A stretch of DNA of 40,196 bases, from the NCBI RefSeq assembly GCF_000485595.1, contig NW_014578965.1, positions 1-40,196 on the forward strand, in the 5' to 3' direction. Under the pieces are notes generated by a model that worked only from the letters and a program-made list of their open reading frames with translations, did no database searches and was not told the origin of the DNA. The translations under genes and the position numbers were made by a program. Of the stretch, positions 21,298 through 30,932 are shown piece by piece (within the stretch, counting starts at the first letter, position 1; each line of letters opens with the position of its first letter). The stretch is from Priapulus caudatus (taxonomy: Eukaryota > Priapulida > Priapulimorpha > Priapulimorphida > Priapulidae).

Positions 21298-21539
21298 CTA
21301 CACTAGACCAAATCCTGAGCTATCCTTCACAGCAGATGTCATCATCGCCAGCATCTCTTCCTCACTTTTGATGTGGACAGGAAGCTTCACTACAATGTCA
21401 CATGTTAACACTGTTGGCCTGCACCTGCAACCATCCTGGCAATGCACAAAGGCAACTGAAAGAAGCTTGCCAAATCCCAGGATAGGAACTGATGGTGATC
21501 CTGTCGTCCACTTCAACAAGTGAGAGATAGTAAGGTCTC
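21298..21539 (-). CDS. HECT C-lobe exon with catalytic cysteine
   Basis: After a strong acceptor (T8CCAG) the exon reads LLKWTTGSPSVPILGF, a short variable loop, RPTVLTCDIVVKLP and a tail ending GFGLV with stop at 21298-21300. The Cys in VLTC occupies the position of the thioester-forming residue of HECT ligases, so the catalytic end is preserved. The stop lies less than 60 bp from the end of the facing integrase fragment. Joining this exon to the predicted donor at 21953 gives an awkward codon (TGA), so the real junction may differ. Confidence 0.7.
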
Positions 21540-21952
21540 CTGGAAAAAAAACATACATCCTCACAATATTACTGTTTTGGTACAAGCTAGGTCCTGACAA
21601 AATTGAGCTGCTTTCCAAGGTTAGTAACCAAGATCAATGGGCCTGGCATACATTACTTATATTGAACTGAAATCTGATTCAGGGCTTCGACAGAAATATG
21701 TATTTACAATTGTGTGGCTTGTTGAACATTTTGGTCTGAATTATGTTAGTTACGCAGGGAAGTTGTAGTACAAAACTAAAGAGACTGGATGATGTGTGAC
21801 TCACAGCAATTCTTTAGCCCCAATGTGAAAATCTCTGGTCATATCAGATGATTATATGCTAAGTATTTAAACGTTATGATTTTAATTGCACACACACAAT
21901 CCTAGCTGTACTCCTACATGTATAGTGTCAGTAACAGAAAACATTCACATAC

Positions 21953-22225
21953 ATTCTTCAGTCAAAGATTCAATGAAGTCACTAAATAGTTTGTATACAT
22001 CTATTTCTTCATTCTTTACAACCTGGGATTCATTGAAGCTGGCTACTAAGTTCTCCAAATACTCTCCAGTTGTGGCATTTGGGCCAGGCACATCTATAAA
22101 TACAGCTTCCCAAAGTTTTGGATTCGTTTTTTACGGAATCCAACAAGCCACAACTGGCCAAACCTTGCTGCAACTGCATCAGTTGTGGTATAAAGTCTGC
22201 CAACTGGCTCTTGATGCTTATTGCC
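21953..22225 (-). pseudogene. HECT middle exon with one-base frameshift
   Basis: The acceptor TTTTTTCTTTCAG precedes an exon that completes a Gln codon left by the upstream exon (phase agrees). It reads QQGLASCGLLDSVK, a G2E3-type signature. At a GGG (22109-22111 on the plus strand) the frame must shift; beyond it the protein continues AVFIDVPGPNATTGEYLENL and ends at a consensus donor GTATGT. A single extra G explains the break. Confidence 0.7.
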
Positions 22226-22835
22226 CTGAAAGAAAAAATGCACATCAGGACATTGTATTCATACTTCTGTTGCAGATAATTTGATTTAATGGTGTAATCT
22301 GTTAGCCATTTTCTTGTACTATAGTTGATCCCTCAGGCCACTTGCTCAAAGATACTTGAACACTTGCCAATGTCTGGCAGGGTCAAGCAAGCAGAGGCAG
22401 CTGATAGTCAGTCCAGGAATACTAAGTAATGACTAGTAGGGAACATAGAAAGTTATTGAATTGTGTTAACTAGGTCAATATGGCCAGTTAATAAAATGGC
22501 ATTTCAAAATATTCAATCACTGTTATTTTTTTACATACCCTAATTATTTTTTAATAACGGTAAGTAGTTTTGATAATATATTATTAATGTCAAGAAAGGA
22601 ACCATCTACCTGTGACATGGTGCAAGTTGGTATTACTCTATTTGTACAGTAGCAAGTAGTATTTTCCAGAAACCAATTCATGAACACTTTCTATGGTAAC
22701 AGGAACTCACAAAATCCCCATGAACCGACTAAATTCCCATTATTCCAATTAATGCGTTTCTGGAAAAAAACTGGGTAAAGCTGTAATTGTAAATTGTAAA
22801 ACTGTAGATTTGTTTACGATTTATTTAAAACTTAC

Positions 22836-22968
22836 TGAATGATATTAACAGCAGGTTCAAGAGTTTCTCTCCGTGCTACACCAGTGTAGCCGATCTCCTC
22901 CAGTACGTCAAACACATCAGACATGAGAACATCAGCTAGTTCATCATGATATGTCACTGATTGGATCT
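22836..22968 (-). CDS. HECT linker exon, intact
   Basis: A 133-bp exon bounded by acceptor ATCCTAG and donor GTAAGT. It is open throughout: YHDELADVLMSDVFDVLEE then IGYTGVA. The IGYTG block is shared with G2E3-like HECT domains. Its end phase fits the next exon at 22225. Another possible exon at about 23270-23104 (donor GTAAAG) is open but I cannot place it in the family. Confidence 0.7.
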
Positions 22969-23441
22969 AGGATAACAAAGATTACAATGTTAATTTTAAA
23001 ATCAACTGACAAATTTCACAGGATCTATAGCGTCATTTTATTATTGAATTGTGATTCCATATGGTATGTGGAAACTAACCAGGAGTAAAATCACTGCTTT
23101 CTTTACCTCCAATTATTGATTCCAGCCATAAGCGCGCACTCTCTTTGTTATTTAGATATGCTCTAGAAATGCTACTACCATAATGAATCCTATGCATTCT
23201 TACATTCTGTTCATCAAATATCCCACAACTACTTGGCACATGCAGCATGCATTTATTATAGCTGGAAACAGTAATTGATGGCTAGAGTACAGCCAGCTTT
23301 ACTTATATATGAAATACTATCACAACTGTTTAGTACAAATACCATTTACTGAACAGTTAAAAAAAATGGAAATCACAATAGATACTGCTACCCGGATTAA
23401 GTAGAATTTGATAGGTTTATTGGCTGTAATTCTGATGTTCT
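22969..23441. other. Intronic sequence with one unplaced open block
   Basis: HECT intron left of the piggyBac insertion. The minus-strand block at about 23270-23104 ends at a possible donor but has no known domain. Confidence 0.4.
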
Positions 23442-23828
23442 TTAACCTCTTGAGCGCTGCATAAAATAATAAGTGCGTACAGGTATTGTACTTAAAATTA
23501 AATTACTTAAAAGTAATAAATTCACGTATTTGTTTGTTTTCATTTTTTATTGACTTTGTCTTTGATCTTAGATACCACAAACTATACATTTCCAAAAAGC
23601 TTATTATCAGCAGAATATTATTAAGGTGAAATAAACCATTTTTGCTATGTTTGGTGGGGTCTGAGTTAACCCCTTTCCTACCAAAGGCGAATGTCACTTT
23701 TTCCGATGAAATGAATTTCACTTAGAAAGTATTGGCAACGTGTCCAAAAGCCTATTCAAGTCACCCAAAATGGTGTAGAAGACAGTCCATTGTCTCTCCT
23801 AACAGGAAAAAAGGCCAAAGCCCTCATT

Positions 23829-25848
23829 TCAGGGCCTTTTGTGATAGTCTGCATAACACTGTGGACATAGTCCTACATTGCAATCTTGGCACTCCCAACC
23901 GGAGCGAACCCTCGAGTCATGATTACCCATACACTTTCTCTTTTTGCCAATAGGAAGTTTCACCAACTTATGTATTGCCTCATTTGCAGTGTTGTGAGCA
24001 GGTCCCTGAACAACTTGGGGCAGGGGTTGAGTCCTGTCTGCTTCAATTTCTGCTGCAGACCTTCTCCGACGCACAACTTTAAGCGGGGTGTGGAAGTCAC
24101 TGACAAGACTCAACCACTGCGACCATGAAAAAGTACCTAGTTAGCTTTGGATTGTCACTTGTGTTCTGTTCATAGATCAGATAGCTGTTTAGCATTGCTC
24201 TGCCAAACAATGAGAATACTGCTTTTGTTGTCCATTTGAGTGTTTTCCTCTCGGCCAAATAGCAGTACAACTTGGAATCACTCATGTCTACACCACCCAT
24301 TGCTTTGTTGTATGTTACAACAATATTTGGTTTCTGAACAGCTTCATCCCTTCTATTTTTGACTTCAGTGAAACCTCCTTTGGCAACTGTAGAGAGAAGT
24401 ATGGGCTTTTTGCTTCTATCTTTGTATGCTACACACAACAAAGGACCCTTTCTACGTTCACAGACTTCATGGTTTCTAAAGCGTGACTGAACACAAACTC
24501 GAGGCAGTCCTCTCCTGTTAACACGTACAGTTCCTGTTGCAGTTGTCTGCTCTGCATATAAATCCTGAAAAAGCGGGGGGGGAGAGAAAAGTAATTATCT
24601 AATCCTAAATGATGACCACGATTTAGTATGTCACTATTTCTCATGGGACGCATCACAAGGTTGTAAGTTACACCGTGTCCTTCCCAGTCTTCTGCGTTTG
24701 TACCCTTGAAAATCTCAAATGTACTGGTGTAACCATTCTGGCTCTCAGAAAAGCACCAAACTTTCAAACCAAAACGTGCATGGTGTTTGTTTGGCATGTA
24801 TTGACGAAGATGGGGAGTTTTACCCTTGTAACCAATCATGCTCTCATCAATGGAAATGTTTTTCCTGGGATGGTAGTAGAATAAAAACACTTCCTGAAAA
24901 TGGTCAATCACTGGTTTAATTTTATAGAGTTTGTAGTCAGGGTCTCCCATGGCTGGCATGTTTGTATTGTCATTGAAATGCAGAAATTTCAATAGTAGCT
25001 GAAATCGATCACGGGAAAAATGCTGAATAAACCAAGGAGTATGTTGACTCGGGTGGCTGGAGTCCCAGTAAGCCTTCAAATTTGGTTTGTTGACCAAGCC
25101 CATATTGACAACAACACCCAGGAAAGCATTGAATTCTTCAGGTTTAGTGAGGCCCTGTTTGATCCAGTAGTGAACCCTGGAAATAGGTTTATCTCTCAAG
25201 TATTGCTGGTGATTAGCCACCCATTGATCAGCATAACGGTTGGTTTTTCTCACCATGTGGTTTACGAAACGATCCGGAAAAAATAATTTTACATAGTTAA
25301 TAGGCTTTGAATTTCGTGCTGGAGCATGCTTGGGTCCTGGATTAACTGTAACTGCAACTGGATCTGTGCCAGGATCATCACCAATCACAGGAAGCCATAC
25401 ACCGTGAATAGCAGGAACACCTTCATCGACATCACTGTCGTCAGACTGACGGTTGCCACCATCACTTTCGTCACCCACAGAACCTGAAAATTAAAGAAAA
25501 AAATCAAAATTTCCCCCAAGTTTACTCAAATTCCTGAAGCCTGAAGGCCTACTCTCAACCAGGATGAATAAATAAGGAAAACAAACAATAATGTCTGCAT
25601 CAAAAGAAAAATAAGCACATGGAGGGTCATTCTCAGTGCATATGTTTTAGATTAAATTCATACTTGATATATATATAACACACAATACACACGGCAGATA
25701 CAATGACGAAACATTCATGCTAAAATAAACACCATTTACCTGTCGAATCTTCGTCATTGTCGCTTCCTTGCACCGATTCTTCGCTGGTGTCACCTCCTTC
25801 AATGTTACTCTCATCATTGTCCGTGTCATCCCCACTTTGGTCGTTCAT
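23829..25848 (-). pseudogene. piggyBac transposase (DDD), two exons, two frameshifts
   Basis: Exon 1 (25848-25740) starts MNDQSGDDTDN, an acidic N-terminus, and ends at donor GTAAATGG. Exon 2 starts at 25483 after TTTTCAG, in phase. Catalytic Asp residues are visible in SIDESMIGYKGK (about residue 249), GLDNYFS (about 332) and NKAMGGVDMSD. The C-terminus has a Cys/His zinc-binding block (CMGNH, WECQDC, LCPQCYADYH), which in piggyBac proteins binds transposon ends. Frame is lost once in a run of eight G (24575-24582, plus strand) and once near 24115-24132 beside an A5 run. Each is a one-base event; elsewhere the frames are fully open, so the gene is either newly dead or misread. Confidence 0.88.
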
Positions 25849-26005
25849 AACTTCGTGATTTTTGGCCAAAATCAAGGAAGAAATTTATCAAAAAAACGCC
25901 ACACAAAATGCGCGCAGCCATTACGAGTGAAAACGAGGCTGTTATGGTTGCTGGGAAACCACTGACAATTGATTTGGCTGGCAAATCGTGGCGATTTGAA
26001 TAGGG

Positions 26006-26070
26006 CCACGATTGTGGCCCATCGCGCTTGAGTGGGAAAGCCACGATCGTGGCTCATCGCGCTCAAGAGG
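26006..26070. repeat. Tandem palindromic subterminal repeats of the piggyBac element
   Basis: Two 30-bp units with a 35-bp period begin CCACGATTGTGGCCCATCGC and CCACGATCGTGGCTCATCGC and end CGCTTGAGTGG and CGCTCAAGAGG. CCACGATCGTGG is a perfect palindrome. The outer unit contains the terminal repeat itself. A partial third unit may lie near 25982-25995. Confidence 0.8.
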
Positions 26071-26277
26071 TTAATTCATAGATGCAATTTGACACACAAA
26101 ATAATATATTGCTTCCCCACTCGAGAAGTGGCATTATTGATCACTGAAATTAATAATTGGACATTCACAAATTATTTTGCACCCTGATCTAAAACTGGAG
26201 CCTTTTTAGTCCTGAAGCCAAAACTGTTTGGGAGCCTGAAGAGTGCATGATTATATTTATATCAATTATTTTCATAC

Positions 26278-26509
26278 CTTTAAAGCTGCATTTCTGTATT
26301 TGCCCCCACACTATCTTCGGGAGAAAGAGGCTGTCCAGATAGGTAAGCAAATATAGTTGTGTGCAGATATGCAGGTGCTGGTCCACCTTGAACAATTGAC
26401 ATCACCATCAATTTCCCAGCCAGCAAGAAATTCCCATTGTTGAGTGCAATGATTGATGACAGTGACTCCCCTTCTCTAAACATTGTCCTGTCGATAACCG
26501 CTAGAATTT
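26278..26509 (-). CDS. HECT N-lobe exon
   Basis: The exon runs from acceptor TTGTTTTAG to donor GTATGA and reads ILAVIDRTMFREGESLSS, FLLAGKLMVM, SIVQGGPAPAYL. The (S/L)VQGGPAP block is a G2E3-type HECT signature. A stop (TAA) appears six bases before the donor; a one-base change in the GGGGG run near 26311 would avoid it and give a phase-0 end that fits the exon at 22968. The piggyBac element lies in the following intron. Confidence 0.65.
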
Positions 26510-26630
26510 CTAAAACAATGCAAAAACAACAGCTTGGTCAGTTCTAAAGTGAGAAAGATGGAATCTGTATACAAACACGCATCATGGAACTGTCATTTTA
26601 CTAATTTTCTAGAAATCCCTTTTGCTTCTT

Positions 26631-26936
26631 AGGGGCAAACTATTTGACTTGTGAGACGGGGGGGGGGGGGGTTGGAAGATTTAAAAAAAATTCCCTGCAG
26701 CCCCCAAAGCAATGAAAAAAATCTGTGCATGTTCATTTCTGGAGAAACAAATATCGTTCATTCCTGGATTGTGTTCCCATCTGGGCAAAAAAAAAATCCT
26801 GCAATGCTTAATCTCTCTAAAAAAAATATTGCACTGCTTGACGACTTGAAAAAATATCTCGCCTGTAGGTCAGTGAGAAAAAAAATTCCAAGGAGAAATC
26901 TTCCACCCCCTCTCAAAAGTCGAATGATTTGCACCT
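26631..26936. mobile_element. MITE with imperfect ~45-bp terminal inverted repeats
   Basis: The left end AGGGGCAAACTATTTGACTT and the reverse complement of the right end AGGTGCAAATCATTCGACTT align, and both continue through a G-rich run into TGGAAGATTT. The interior is A-rich with no ORF of its own; the 106-codon frame at 26651-26971 is a translation of it. No clear target duplication. Confidence 0.7.
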
Positions 26937-26990
26937 TATCAGGGTTAGATGTATGTCATGCAAGACTATGAAGGTCTACCAATTGCCATT

Positions 26991-27019
26991 GTATCCCCCG
27001 AACGAGTTCGGGGTGATAC
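26991..27019. repeat. Hairpin at the left of a fold-back element
   Basis: GTATCCCCCGAAC is followed after GA by GTTCGGGGTGATAC, a stem of 8 plus 5 pairs with one bulge. It lies about 70 bp left of the inverted-repeat arms at 27091 and may be part of the same repeat family. Confidence 0.6.
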
Positions 27020-27274
27020 TATGGATTTGGCCTCGTCGCGCCGCCGCCGCTGCTGCAGAGATTTCCTTGTGAGCGCTCTACCGGCTGCAGTTTTTTTCGG
27101 GTCATCTTCAAATTTTTCATGAAGGTGCGTTATCGTGAAGCGAAGACGTCAATCGTTTTTGGTGTGGGCGGAGTCATTGTTGCCATGGTAACAACATTTT
27201 TTGTCGAAATATTCTAGAACCTGTAACTTTTGCAGTTTTTACTCGACTGCCATGAAATATGCCACACAGGACCA

Positions 27275-27280
<6 letters not shown>

Positions 27281-27330
<50 letters not shown>
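27281..27330. repeat. (TA)n microsatellite
   Basis: A pure TA run between the left arm of the fold-back element and the nested MITE. Confidence 0.9.
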
Positions 27331-27332
<2 letters not shown>

Positions 27333-27843
27333 CAGGCTTCTTCCCTAGCGTTTGCCGCAAAACGGGGCCGCGCCCCCGTTTGGGAAAACTCCCCCCTGTT
27401 TGAATCGTGCCGCCCCGTTTAAGTTACCTCCGCCCCGTTAAATTCCACCAAGTCCGGGGAAACAAAACCTCGACACAATAAAAGTTTGCCAGCGCGGGAT
27501 CGATCGTCCAAGATTGCCGTTCGACACAGGCACATCCACGCGTGTATTTTACCCCTACCACGCATGCACTGTGCAGACAGTACAAACAAGTTAACCTGAC
27601 AATGCACAGTTAACCTGACCTAACTTACAGCCGACTCGCTATCTTGTATACAAGAAAACCCCAATACCGTCTATGGTGTGCGTGGCCGATTTTACGCATC
27701 AATTAGCGTACGGTAAAAATACACGCGCTCCCGCGGACCCCCCTATGTTTCCCCCCTCCCCCCTCCCCTAGTTTTCCCCCTTCCCCTCCCCTCCCCTCCC
27801 CTACCCCTCCCCCTGTTTAAATTTCATCCTGGGGAGAACCCTG
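27333..27843. mobile_element. hAT-like MITE nested in the fold-back element
   Basis: The left end CAGGCTTCTTCCCTAG matches the reverse complement of the right end, CAGGGTTCTCCCCAGGA, at 13 of 16 positions. Inside the right end is a long pyrimidine tract (about 27738-27815, CCCCT units). The flanks are TA-rich so a target duplication cannot be judged. The size (511 bp) and CAGGGTTCTCCCC end fit widespread hAT-type MITEs. Confidence 0.65.
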
Positions 27844-28553
27844 TATAAGACATGTTATATTGGCCCTGTGTGCCAAATTCCATGACAATCGGGTAAAAAC
27901 AGCACAAGTTACAGGTTCTACAATATTTCCACAAAAATGTTGTTACCATGGCAACGATGACTCCGCCCACACCAGAAATGATTGGCTTCTTTGCTTTACC
28001 ATAACGCACCTTCATGCCAAATTTGAAGATCATCCGAGATCGGGTAAAAAAGCTAAAGGAAAATAAAATTATTAAATGAAGTTATGGCACCTTTCATGCA
28101 AATGCATATTTAGATGCGAAAGCATTGCAATACGGATAAGTAGTTCCAACAATATTTCCTGCTTGTCAGTGTAATGGAGGCGTCTTGGCCCTCCATCGTC
28201 CACTGCAGTTTTTCCAATCAATTCCAACTTGATGGGGATTTGGGGGGACAGTTTTCGCTCATACCTTTAAACATCTACCCACAAGTGCGACGAATACGTT
28301 GCTCCATGGGTTTGTTGGTAGACTGATCCGGCACTAAGCTGCTTATTACGTCTTCAACTTTCGTTAGACCTTGTAATCGAGACAACTTCTTCTCCAATAA
28401 GGTGTTCTGCTTCTTCTTCGTCATTGTTGCCCACCCAAATATCAGCGCAGATGTCGGCATGGTCTGCAATGATTCCGAGACGAAATTGATCAGAGCATGT
28501 GGGTTACTCCACCATCAGTAATTGTAGTACAAGCAGTGCTAGGGCCAGCTTCT

Positions 28554-28890
28554 TCAATAATCACGGTAATAATCGGTACTGCACCACTTGATGCAGTAGA
28601 ACTTGTGCCTGCGAGGATGAATTGACAAAACTGGCTCAGCTTTCCCATCGTCTTTTCTGCTGATAATTATGTAGTCGAAATTTAGGGCAATATACAGAGT
28701 TATTCTATTGTAATTCTTCCCCACTTCTTCTTTGTAGTCTTGCCACTTGAATGGTTGCTGACTCCCAGGGATGTTCTCTACCAAACTCCCGTCCGGGTAT
28801 AGGAGAACGTAGTCCAAGTCCATGCTTGTTTCAAGGGTCACGTCGTGATTGGTGTGTTTCAGTACGGCCTTGACGAGTGAAGCATTGGCG
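28554..28890 (-). pseudogene. HECT-gene N-terminal domain exon
   Basis: The open frame reads SLVKAVLKH, YVLLYPDGSLVENIPG, then YKEEVGKNYNRITLY. In the G2E3-like HECT proteins of corals this YPDG/IPG/YKEE block follows the zinc ribbon. Just upstream, YVNGYFKTIRGK lies in a different frame (about 28936-28895), so a small frameshift or deletion separates them. Exons further downstream (28275-28500) are open but not recognised. Confidence 0.65.
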
Positions 28891-28934
28891 CCTTACCACG
28901 GATGGTCTTGAAGTAGCCATTTACATACCTTTTA

Positions 28935-29192
28935 CTACCGATGTTTTGTGGCAACGTCTGTTGCTGGTTCTGAGGCCTTTGCCTTTCCTGGTCGGCTTCT
29001 CTTGGCCTTTGGCGCAAACCTTGATTGGCGCTGATCCTCCTTTATCTTTCTAAAATCCTCCAAACTTACTGACGGATGATTCGTCCGACTGGTAGAGCAA
29101 CCAAGATCAATTGAAGTCTTTACCGAAATACCGCAATTTGAACAGTATTTAGATGTTGACGTAACCTCCGACCCGCACTGTGAGCAAAACAT
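28935..29192 (-). CDS. HECT-gene first exon, zinc ribbon
   Basis: ATG at 29190-29192 opens MFCSQCG and KYCSNCG, two CxxC knuckles of a zinc ribbon at residues 3-22, then a basic segment SLEDFRKIKEDQRQSRFAPK. This N-terminus, followed by the YPDG block, is the layout of the G2E3-like HECT genes. The frame ends at two adjacent stops near 28935 although the family sequence continues one frame over, so a frameshift is likely. Confidence 0.7.
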   Translation of the reverse strand: MFCSQCGSEVTSTSKYCSNCGISVKTSIDLGCSTSRTNHPSVSLEDFRKIKEDQRQSRFAPKAKRSRPGKAKASEPATDVATKHR

Positions 29193-29351
29193 TGCGGTTC
29201 TTCAAACTCAGTCGCCAATTCCAGATAAACACCCGATCGTTTGTCGAACGAATATTGACGATTCATGCAACGGGTAACGACATCGTCACTATGTAACATG
29301 TTACTAGCCAGTGTGCTGCCATCGCGCGACCAAAATCATCAACTTTTTTGC

Positions 29352-29620
29352 TGGCGTTTGCATTTGTGTTGTGGAATTTTGTATTTGTGTTTTGGGATTT
29401 TGCATTTGTGTTGTGGCGTTTGCATTTGTGATGTGGGATTTTGCATTTGTGTTGTGGCGTTTGCATTTGTGATGTGGGATTTTGCATTTGTGTTGTGGCG
29501 TTTGCATTTGTGTTGTGACGTTTGCATTTGTGTTGTGGCGTTTGCATTTGTGTTGTGACGTTTGCATTTGTGTTGCGTGATTTGCATTTGTGTTGCGGGA
29601 TTTGTATTTGTATTCGTGGT
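29352..29620. repeat. Minisatellite of 20-21-bp GCATTTGTGTTGTGGCGTTT units
   Basis: About thirteen head-to-tail units alternate between GCATTTGTGTTGTGGCGTTT, a TGACG variant and a 21-base GATGTGGGATTTT variant. All six-frame proteins here (HKCKRHNTNAN type) are repeat translations. It directly follows the BEL protease scrap in the minus orientation. Confidence 0.92.
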
Positions 29621-29639
29621 GTGCCTTCTGCGCCACCGT

Positions 29640-29845
29640 ATGATTCTGACAGGCTCCCTGTCGACGTCTAATGACTTCCCTATTTCATCTAGGATGAAGG
29701 TAGTGTCACTTTGAGTATCCAGAAGGGCATATACTAAAACCTCGGATTCAGGTTGTCTGGCGAATACCCACTGATACCCATACTGGAATAATCATAGCAT
29801 TGGATGTACCCGTCTTCCTGACACCAAAAGTAGCGCCAGTTGTCT
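29640..29845 (-). pseudogene. BEL/Pao retrotransposon protease scrap
   Basis: The minus frame reads EVLVYALLDTQSDTTFI then LDVDREPVRIIR; upstream, in another frame, SNAMIIPVWVS. The LDTQSD motif carries the catalytic Asp of the retropepsin-like BEL/Pao protease. A frameshift lies near 29765. Polymerase and integrase are absent. The fragment may share an origin with the BEL scraps at 5311 and 11720, but it cannot be aligned with them. Confidence 0.7.
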
Positions 29846-30250
29846 TTGTTGAAGTCTCACTTGTACCTTGAGGATTTGCTTCCCTTTCTTCATGGAGATG
29901 CGTGGGGTGTCTTTTCTTACACCTTCCACAGGTGGGCGAATTGAAACTAATAATACATTTCTTATAGAGAATCTGCAGAGAGATAGCAGAATGAATGGAA
30001 TGCTTGATGTCATCAGTATGCGCGAATTTAAGGGGCGCTGCTCACTGCAGAAATGCCCTGGGAGCTCACATAGACTTTTATATGAGGATATAATAGGTAT
30101 AGCGGTGGCACATAGTGCACAAGCCTGTTAATGAAAAATCCCCTGATAGTATTCTTGAAGATTTGTTATTGATTTTATGCATATTTGCAGGTGATACAGG
30201 TGGGCATCCAAAGGGGTTGACGGTCAATACAGATATAATCTGATATCTTA
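29846..30250. other. No confident gene
   Basis: The frame at 29868-30131 (+) has no motif. Sequence between the BEL scrap and the MULE fragment is unassigned. Confidence 0.4.
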
Positions 30251-30254
30251 CAAG

Positions 30255-30592
30255 GGAGCATCTAGCGTGTGGGCTACACAGTGTAAGAAATAATCCTGCA
30301 CAATGTCTCCATCAATGTACTGCTGGGTGTGATTTCGCAACCTCTCATTTAGCTGCACGTACTTGACCTACTTGGCACCCACGCCAATGCCAGCTAGAAT
30401 CTGCAGCCTCATCGCTGTTACCGAAGCTTGTTCTTTTTTGAGGGATGCTATGAATTCCCAGATTTTGGGATGGTGCTTGCTGACTAGACGGTTGAACGCA
30501 TTGTGCCATCCTTCGACATCATTGTTAGTTCACTAGTCTTCTCCGTGGACATTCCACATTCTGATGGGAAATTGTCCTGCGATCCACGTATC
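30255..30592 (-). pseudogene. MULE-type transposase C-terminal fragment
   Basis: The single minus frame reads TWIAGQFPIRMWNVHGED, two tandem stops (TAG TGA), TNNDVEGWHNAFNRLV, HPKIWEFIASLKKEQA, and after another stop YVQLNERLRNH. The TNN-x-x-E-x-W-H block is the C-terminal core of Mutator-like transposases, with the Glu of the catalytic triad. Three nonsense codons but no frameshift are seen, the pattern of point decay rather than sequencing indels. Confidence 0.75.
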
Positions 30593-30932
30593 TGTTTCAA
30601 TAGAGTACATGCAAATGGAAATTGAGATTATTTACCACCATTGCTGGCCATTTGAAAAAAAGTTTTATCACGTTTTATTATATCTAATCTTACATTTATT
30701 CTTACAGCAAAAGCTCACTTGAGTAAGCTTAGTAGTTGTTATAATACAATAAAATGTTGCAGTTCGTGAAAAGTCACAAATGCAACATGCAAATTAAGGA
30801 GAAGCAAGAAGATGACATGCAGTAATGTTAGTAATATTTTAATACCTACTAAAACCCGAAAAGCCAGTATAAAAGGATGTTTAAAACATAAATGTTCTGA
30901 GCATGCCTTTTCAATACTCCGGATAGGCTTAC
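30593..30932. other. No gene seen
   Basis: A/T-rich sequence; probably downstream intron of the gene at 30933-32021 or intergenic. Confidence 0.4.

Larger units (their letters stand above)
23442..26074 (-). mobile_element. piggyBac-type transposon, nearly complete, with TTAA target duplications
   Basis: TTAA at 23442-23445 and 26071-26074 flank an element of 2625 bp. Both ends read CCTCTTGAGCGC inward as 12-bp perfect terminal inverted repeats; the sequences then diverge. TTAA duplication is diagnostic of piggyBac. The right end contains two 30-bp near-identical palindromic units (26006-26035 and 26041-26070), likely transposase-binding sites. A single transposase gene with one intron fills the element on the minus strand. 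The element sits inside an intron of the HECT gene. The agreement of ends and coding content suggests a young insertion. Confidence 0.9.
27091..28052. mobile_element. Fold-back element with ~190-bp inverted arms
   Basis: 27091-27280 and the reverse complement of 27857-28052 are homologous along their full length, sharing AAGGTGCGTTAT, GTGTGGGCGGAGTCAT, GTTGCCATGGTAACAACATT and AGAACCTGTAACTT. Arms are diverged by scattered substitutions. Between them lie a (TA)n run and a separate hAT-like MITE. No coding capacity. Confidence 0.85.
21298..29192 (-). pseudogene. G2E3-like HECT ubiquitin-ligase gene, multi-exon, interrupted by transposons
   Basis: Minus-strand blocks occur in the order of one known animal family: an N-terminal zinc ribbon (29192-28935), a domain with VLLYPDGSLVENIPG (about 28885-28554), HECT N-lobe (26509-26278), and HECT middle and C-lobe exons (22968-22836, 22225-21953, 21539-21298). 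HECT ligases pass ubiquitin from an E2 through a catalytic Cys to substrates. The exon with the usual early N-lobe (GGP-R-E-F motif) was not found between 26510 and 28270, where two or three MITEs sit. Frameshifts occur near 28985, 28885, 26315 and 22110. It is either a recently dead gene or a live one with assembly errors. Exons are listed separately. Confidence 0.7.

Noticed and set aside
24675-25286. Plus-strand ORFs opposite the piggyBac transposase
   Set aside because: They are antisense shadows of a well-supported coding region.
29352-29620. CRISPR-like array of 20-21-bp repeats
   Set aside because: Units are head to tail without unique spacers and the host is eukaryotic; it is a minisatellite.
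29263-29636. Four overlapping ORFs of about 82-110 codons
   Set aside because: All are repeat translations on both strands.
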